From the NCBI GenBank assembly GCA_031284385.1, contig JAISZZ010000081.1, forward strand, positions 1 to 9,580: a stretch of 9,580 bases of DNA. The letters are read 5' to 3'. The notes beneath the pieces were generated by a model. It was given only the letters and a program-made list of their open reading frames with translations. It was not told the DNA's origin and did no database searches. The translations under genes were made by a program, and so were the position numbers. Origin of the DNA: Treponema sp. (GTDB lineage: Bacteria; Spirochaetota; Spirochaetia; Treponematales; Breznakiellaceae). Below are positions 7,229 through 9,580 of this stretch, in pieces; the first letter of the stretch is position 1, and the number at the start of each line of letters is the position of its first letter.

Positions 7229-7739
7229 AAATGCACGTTTGTATATTGCGCTTTCTGTTAAAAAAATAAAAAAGTTTTTCATCAATCTGAGTGAAACATC
7301 AATTCTTTCGATATGGGTGGCTATATTGCTTATTTCCGCCGCGTTAATCTGGGGACTAACGGCGAATCTTCGCAGCGACATAACAATAAAAATAGTGAAT
7401 CAGTACCTAATCGGCATAGGTGAAAGCAGGCGGATAGAAAGTGCCGTTTCGACATGGCATATACCGGGTAATATATCGCAGCTTGGAATGTGGTACACGA
7501 TGACGAGCAAAGAGAACGCTATAATCTTTCCGCTGATTATGGAGGGGATTTTTTCTCCATGTCTGGCTATAATTGATAATGATGGCAGGCTCAGCACTCT
7601 TGTACCGTTGACGGTAAACGCGGACAGGATTATGTCCCGCGTGAATCCAGGGTATCTGCGTATATGTATGGACAGGATAGAGAAAAATGCCGCCGTTTTG
7701 AGGCAAATTCAACAGGAAAGAAATAGACTAGGGGGATGA
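7218..7739 (+). CDS. rnfG: Truncated RnfG-like protein, lacking the flavinylation motif
   Basis: Its place between rnfD and rnfE, a single membrane anchor (29-48) after a basic cytoplasmic tail, and a following outer domain identify it as the RnfG counterpart. RnfG normally carries covalent FMN on the threonine of an S-G-A-T motif. Only the beginning of that FMN-binding fold can be matched, at FPLIMEGIFSPCLAIIDNDG (104-123). There is no ETPGLG-type segment and no D-x-x-S/T-G-A-T anywhere; the protein ends after a polar helix (150-171). It has 173 residues against roughly 190-220 usually. AGAGGG (7207-7212) lies five bases before the ATG. The frame is open and in register with its neighbours, so this is a shortened functional gene, not an obvious pseudogene. 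It could instead be an unrelated protein taking RnfG's place; the symbol rests mainly on position. Confidence 0.65.
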   Translation: MKIENARLYIALSVKKIKKFFINLSETSILSIWVAILLISAALIWGLTANLRSDITIKIVNQYLIGIGESRRIESAVSTWHIPGNISQLGMWYTMTSKENAIIFPLIMEGIFSPCLAIIDNDGRLSTLVPLTVNADRIMSRVNPGYLRICMDRIEKNAAVLRQIQQERNRLGG

Positions 7740-7740
7740 A

Positions 7741-8382
7741 ATGTTGACTTCAGACGGTATAGCCCACAAAATAAACAGGATTTTTTACTCATCCATATCT
7801 TCCATGAGCGGGACAGCGTTGTTAATAATAGCCGGAAGTCGGTTTTCCTATGCGATAGTCGCATCCGGTTCCTTGTTTTGGGTATCCATAATTACGGCGT
7901 TCATAGGCACCGGACATCACGGCATTTCCTCAAAAAGCAAAATCAGAATGCTTAACGTGTTGCTTTCGTCATTTGCCGGCAGCATTTACTTCTTTTTGCT
8001 GTACCTGCTGAATCCCATGCTTGCGCTTGAAACCAGCCTTATATGCGCGTTGTCGCCGGTATTTTACATGAGGGGCAAATTCTGCCGCTCGCTCGAACAT
8101 CAACCCGCCGATGAAATTTTTCAGGAAGCGTGGATTGAGCCGTTGACCATCGCGGGTTTAATTCTTGCCTTCTCGTTGATACGGGAGCCGCTGGGTTTCG
8201 CTACACTCTCGATTCCGGGTGGAAAACGCGGAATAATTGAATTATTCAACACAAAAGGCAGTTATCCCTACCCGATACAGCTTATTTCAAGCTCCGTAGG
8301 GGCGCTTTTCTTGCTGGCTTACATACTGGTTATACTCCGTTATTTCGAAAAAGGCAAAAATCTTTCAGGCAAGACAGAATAG
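7741..8382 (+). CDS. rnfE: RnfE-like integral membrane subunit (NqrD/RnfE family)
   Basis: RnfE pairs with RnfA in the membrane; together they normally hold a 2Fe-2S cluster between four cysteines. This 213-residue protein aligns with the family through SKIRMLNV (65-72, for the family's IRIP segment) and most clearly through LAFSLIREPLGFATLSIPGG (142-161), the counterpart of the family's L-x-x-L-R-E-x-x-G-x-G-T-L-F. Hydrophobic segments lie near 23-55, 70-90, 95-110, 134-150 and 181-200. The first-half CP motif is absent, with no cysteine before residue 102, and the second-half N-C is replaced: Cys102 is three residues early, and Cys115 lies in a polar stretch. The start has an AGGGGGA ribosome site four bases upstream and follows the rnfG stop by one base. 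Confidence 0.85.
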   Translation: MLTSDGIAHKINRIFYSSISSMSGTALLIIAGSRFSYAIVASGSLFWVSIITAFIGTGHHGISSKSKIRMLNVLLSSFAGSIYFFLLYLLNPMLALETSLICALSPVFYMRGKFCRSLEHQPADEIFQEAWIEPLTIAGLILAFSLIREPLGFATLSIPGGKRGIIELFNTKGSYPYPIQLISSSVGALFLLAYILVILRYFEKGKNLSGKTE

Positions 8383-8391
8383 GTAGGGCGC

Positions 8392-8979
8392 ATGAACAAT
8401 TTAATTATATTGGCCGTTATTTCAGCTTTTTTGTTTAACCTAGTCCTAACATTCGGGCTTGGGGTAAAAGAAATTTTTGAAGACCGCAAACAGACGGTAA
8501 CAAGCAGTTTACTTCAACTATCGATTATGTTTGTCACAATATTTGTCTCATGGCTGATTTTCACATTCATATTGAGTCCGCTGGGTTTGGGGTTTTTACA
8601 GTATTTTGTAATATTTCCGCTGACCGTATTCTTGACTTTTGGATTTGAAAACCTGTTATCGTTGATAATGCCTAATCAGATAAACAAAAATAGGGTATTT
8701 TCATTGTATTCGTCATACTCAGGACTGATAATAACGGCGCTGATACTCACATTACGCATGGCGGATACGACGGCTAACGCGTTGGCTCTGTCTTTTTGTT
8801 TCTCGTTAAGCGCGTTTTTTTCCATAATACTGATAAAAATGATAAAACTTCGCAGTAAGAACGAAAGAATATCGCCTATTTTTTCAGAACAGTCATTATT
8901 GCTCGTGTCAATGGCGTTGCTCTCGTTGGTTTTTTCGTCATTAGCATATATTTCGTTGTTACATCCTTTGAGCTTTTAG
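8392..8979 (+). CDS. rnfA: RnfA-like integral membrane subunit (NqrE/RnfA family)
   Basis: The 195 residues have RnfA length and six hydrophobic segments (about 3-25, 39-61, 69-92, 106-123, 131-152, 168-190). An alignment from memory to the Escherichia coli homologue RsxA runs without gaps through the first 90 residues: NLVLTFGLG (16-24) for NFVLVKFLG, ILSPLGLGFLQYFVIF (60-75) for ILIPLNLIYLRTLAFI, and FENLLSLI (85-92) for FTEMVVRK. Both cysteines that normally bind the intramembrane 2Fe-2S cluster are gone: GLCPF is GVKEI (Lys26), and TTNCAVLG is ITALILTL (Leu117). The only cysteine is Cys136. AGGTAGGG (8381-8388) precedes the ATG by three bases. It is the last rightward gene; rnfB, expected next, is not there, and no terminator is evident directly after the stop. 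Confidence 0.85.
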   Translation: MNNLIILAVISAFLFNLVLTFGLGVKEIFEDRKQTVTSSLLQLSIMFVTIFVSWLIFTFILSPLGLGFLQYFVIFPLTVFLTFGFENLLSLIMPNQINKNRVFSLYSSYSGLIITALILTLRMADTTANALALSFCFSLSAFFSIILIKMIKLRSKNERISPIFSEQSLLLVSMALLSLVFSSLAYISLLHPLSF

Positions 8980-8998
8980 GTTGTCAATAACGGGCGAT

Positions 8999-9008
8999 CC
9001 CCCCCCCC
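8999..9008. repeat. Run of ten C just after rnfA
   Basis: Ten consecutive C lie 20 bases past the rnfA stop. Tracts this long slip during replication and can vary between cells, and they are also prone to sequencing error. It is the only long G/C homopolymer in the window. Confidence 0.9.
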
Positions 9009-9020
9009 ATATGCACTAAC

Positions 9021-9215
9021 TTAATAAGCATTGCTCATCTGATACCGTATTCCCCGCTTTCGTTTTTCACATTCAAGACGTTTCGCTATCTGCTCGTAAT
9101 ATTCAAGTATCCGCAAACTCAAATTAGCCTTAAATACCAAATTAACAAACGCCGTTTCACGCCATATACTGCGGTTGGTATTCGATCTGATTATAGGGGG
9201 AAAAAGAAGCCTTCG
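9021..9215 (-). pseudogene. Remnant of an unidentified gene (64-codon open frame without a usable start)
   Basis: A minus-strand frame stays open from an in-frame TAG (9216-9218) to TAA (9021-9023). Its later part looks protein-like: SIWRETAFVNLVFKANLSLR (16-35), followed by a charged helix ILEYYEQIAKRLECEKRKR (36-54) and an end at YQMSNAY. The only ATG is five codons from the end, so there is no credible start. I do not recognise the family. The likely reading is the C-terminal piece of a gene broken by rearrangement or a mobile element; a chance open frame is possible. Confidence 0.35.
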
Positions 9216-9228
9216 CTATGAAGGCTTC
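9201..9228 (-). terminator. Hairpin with T-run, terminator-like for leftward transcription
   Basis: A perfect 9-base-pair stem, GAAGCCTTC (9206-9214) and GAAGGCTTC (9220-9228), with a 5-base loop is followed on the minus strand by TTTTT (9205-9201). There is no T-run on the plus side, so it cannot readily end the rnf transcript. No intact minus-strand gene lies upstream of it in the window, and it abuts the remnant at 9021-9215. Confidence 0.5.
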
Positions 9229-9352
9229 GATTAACAAAGCTGCCGTTATCTTGCCGTTCAACCACGCTTCCGATGCGGCCGGATTTTTCTACGGCAAATC
9301 GCCGAAGAAAGCACTGATATATTCACTCGAGAATGAATCAGTGCTACTTTAA
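9218..9352 (+). CDS. Doubtful 44-residue frame with no recognised relatives
   Basis: The frame begins MKASINKAAVILPFNHAS and ends YSLENESVLL. It has no clear hydrophobic segment or motif. Its ATG lies in the loop and second arm of the hairpin at 9206-9228, and the nearest purine-rich stretch (AGAAG) is in the first arm, so translation would be hindered when the hairpin forms. Its last codons overlap another inverted repeat (9310-9345). It may be a fragment of a larger gene or part of a mobile element rather than a gene. Confidence 0.2.
   Translation: MKASINKAAVILPFNHASDAAGFFYGKSPKKALIYSLENESVLL
9310..9345. repeat. Inverted repeat, 9-base arms
   Basis: AGCACTGAT (9310-9318) and ATCAGTGCT (9337-9345) are exact reverse complements around an 18-base loop. 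A competing pairing of 7 plus 5 base pairs (AGCACTG/CAGTGCT, then ATTCA/TGAAT) is also possible. It lacks a strong T-run on either side, so it is a poor terminator candidate. Confidence 0.6.
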
Positions 9353-9355
9353 TGT

Positions 9356-9385
9356 GGTATTTGCGTAATGAAATGAGCAAATACC
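9356..9385. repeat. Inverted repeat upstream of the transposase
   Basis: GGTATTTGC (9356-9364) and GCAAATACC (9377-9385) are exact reverse complements around a 12-base loop. It could be a subterminal feature of the insertion sequence or shield the transposase from outside transcripts; its role is unknown. Confidence 0.6.
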
Positions 9386-9392
9386 TAGTACC

Positions 9393-9422
9393 TTGTAAAG
9401 GTCAAACAGATTATATTATATT
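9393..9422 (+). promoter_or_regulatory. Candidate transposase promoter
   Basis: TTGTAA (9393-9398) and TATATT (9417-9422) are separated by 18 bases, in an AT-rich stretch ending 23 bases before the transposase ATG. Other -10 choices (TATTAT at 9414) overlap. Motif match only. Confidence 0.3.
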
Positions 9423-9445
9423 CACCCAAGCAGGAGAGGGCAAGA

Positions 9446-9580
9446 ATGAGACAAAAGAAATATCATGTGAGGCTCACGGAAGCGGAAAAGAAACGACTTC
9501 TAGACATAACGAAAAAGGGCAGCCATCCGGCAAGACAGATTATTAGGGCGAATATCCTGTTACACTTGGATGAAAGTGAT
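9446..9580 (+). CDS. IS630-family transposase, N-terminal 45 residues (runs off window)
   Basis: The visible part reads MRQKKYHVRLTEAEKKRLLD and continues with a GSHPARQIIRANILLHLDES segment. This is the usual opening of IS630-family transposases: a basic start, an L-T-x-x-E helix, then the R-x-I-x-R-A-x-I-L-L helix of the DNA-binding domain. The DDE catalytic domain lies beyond the window. GGAGAGGG (9433-9440) precedes the ATG by five bases. Whether the gene is intact cannot be seen. It marks the region to the right of rnfA as a site of insertion and rearrangement. Confidence 0.85.
   Translation, partial: MRQKKYHVRLTEAEKKRLLDITKKGSHPARQIIRANILLHLDESD

Larger units (their letters stand above)
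9352..9580 (+). mobile_element. Left part of an IS630-family insertion sequence, cut by the window edge; left end not defined
   Basis: The element is inferred from its transposase start at 9446. IS630 elements insert at TA and have short terminal inverted repeats, but without the right end I cannot match them, so the left boundary given is a guess placed just before the inverted repeat at 9356-9385. Confidence 0.5.

Noticed and set aside
8992..9010. GGGCGATCCC after rnfA as a terminator
   Set aside because: Only a three-base-pair stem and no T-run follows; the C-tract is not a termination signal.
9352..9546. Plus-strand open frame of 64 codons starting ATGTGGTATTTG
   Set aside because: Its second half overlaps the well-supported transposase start in another frame, and its composition there is that of an out-of-frame shadow.

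Overview
The window looks like part of a spirochaete chromosome, most likely a Treponema relative. The evidence is the Rnf-like cluster, whose subunits are recognisable but far from the textbook forms, beside a ptsI gene and a dCache chemoreceptor with a TTG start. GC content is moderate. I recall similarly divergent RnfC/RnfD genes in Treponema genomes, but I cannot confirm this from the sequence alone, and the genus is an inference.

Layout. Leftward (minus strand): the N-terminal 244 residues of a chemoreceptor (1-734, running off the window), preceded upstream by a complete ptsI (797-2575). A 92-base divergent region (2576-2667) separates these from a rightward block of seven tightly packed genes: a divergent-PAP2 membrane protein, an unrecognised 517-residue polytopic membrane protein, then rnfC, rnfD, an rnfG-like gene, rnfE and rnfA. 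Their junctions are 14-, 4-, 11- and 11-base overlaps and 1- and 9-base gaps, so they probably form one translationally coupled operon. After rnfA (8979) comes about 470 bases of disordered DNA: a run of ten C, a gene remnant on the minus strand, several hairpins and a doubtful 44-codon frame. The window ends in the first 45 codons of an IS630-family transposase.

How the genes work together. The Rnf complex is normally a membrane redox pump linking ferredoxin and NAD+ to Na+ or H+ movement. Here the order rnfC-D-G-E-A is the familiar one without its last member, rnfB, the ferredoxin-accepting subunit. The retained subunits have lost much of the usual cofactor chemistry. RnfC keeps both 4Fe-4S motifs but not the glycine-rich or acidic nucleotide-site motifs. 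RnfD lacks the acceptor threonine of the flavinylation motif. RnfG is short and has no flavinylation motif at all. RnfA and RnfE lack the four cysteines that normally hold the intramembrane 2Fe-2S cluster. The membrane architecture is nevertheless intact and all frames are open, which argues for a repurposed or re-wired complex rather than decay. This stripped Rnf-like complex, with its two co-transcribed membrane proteins, is the most interesting thing in the window.
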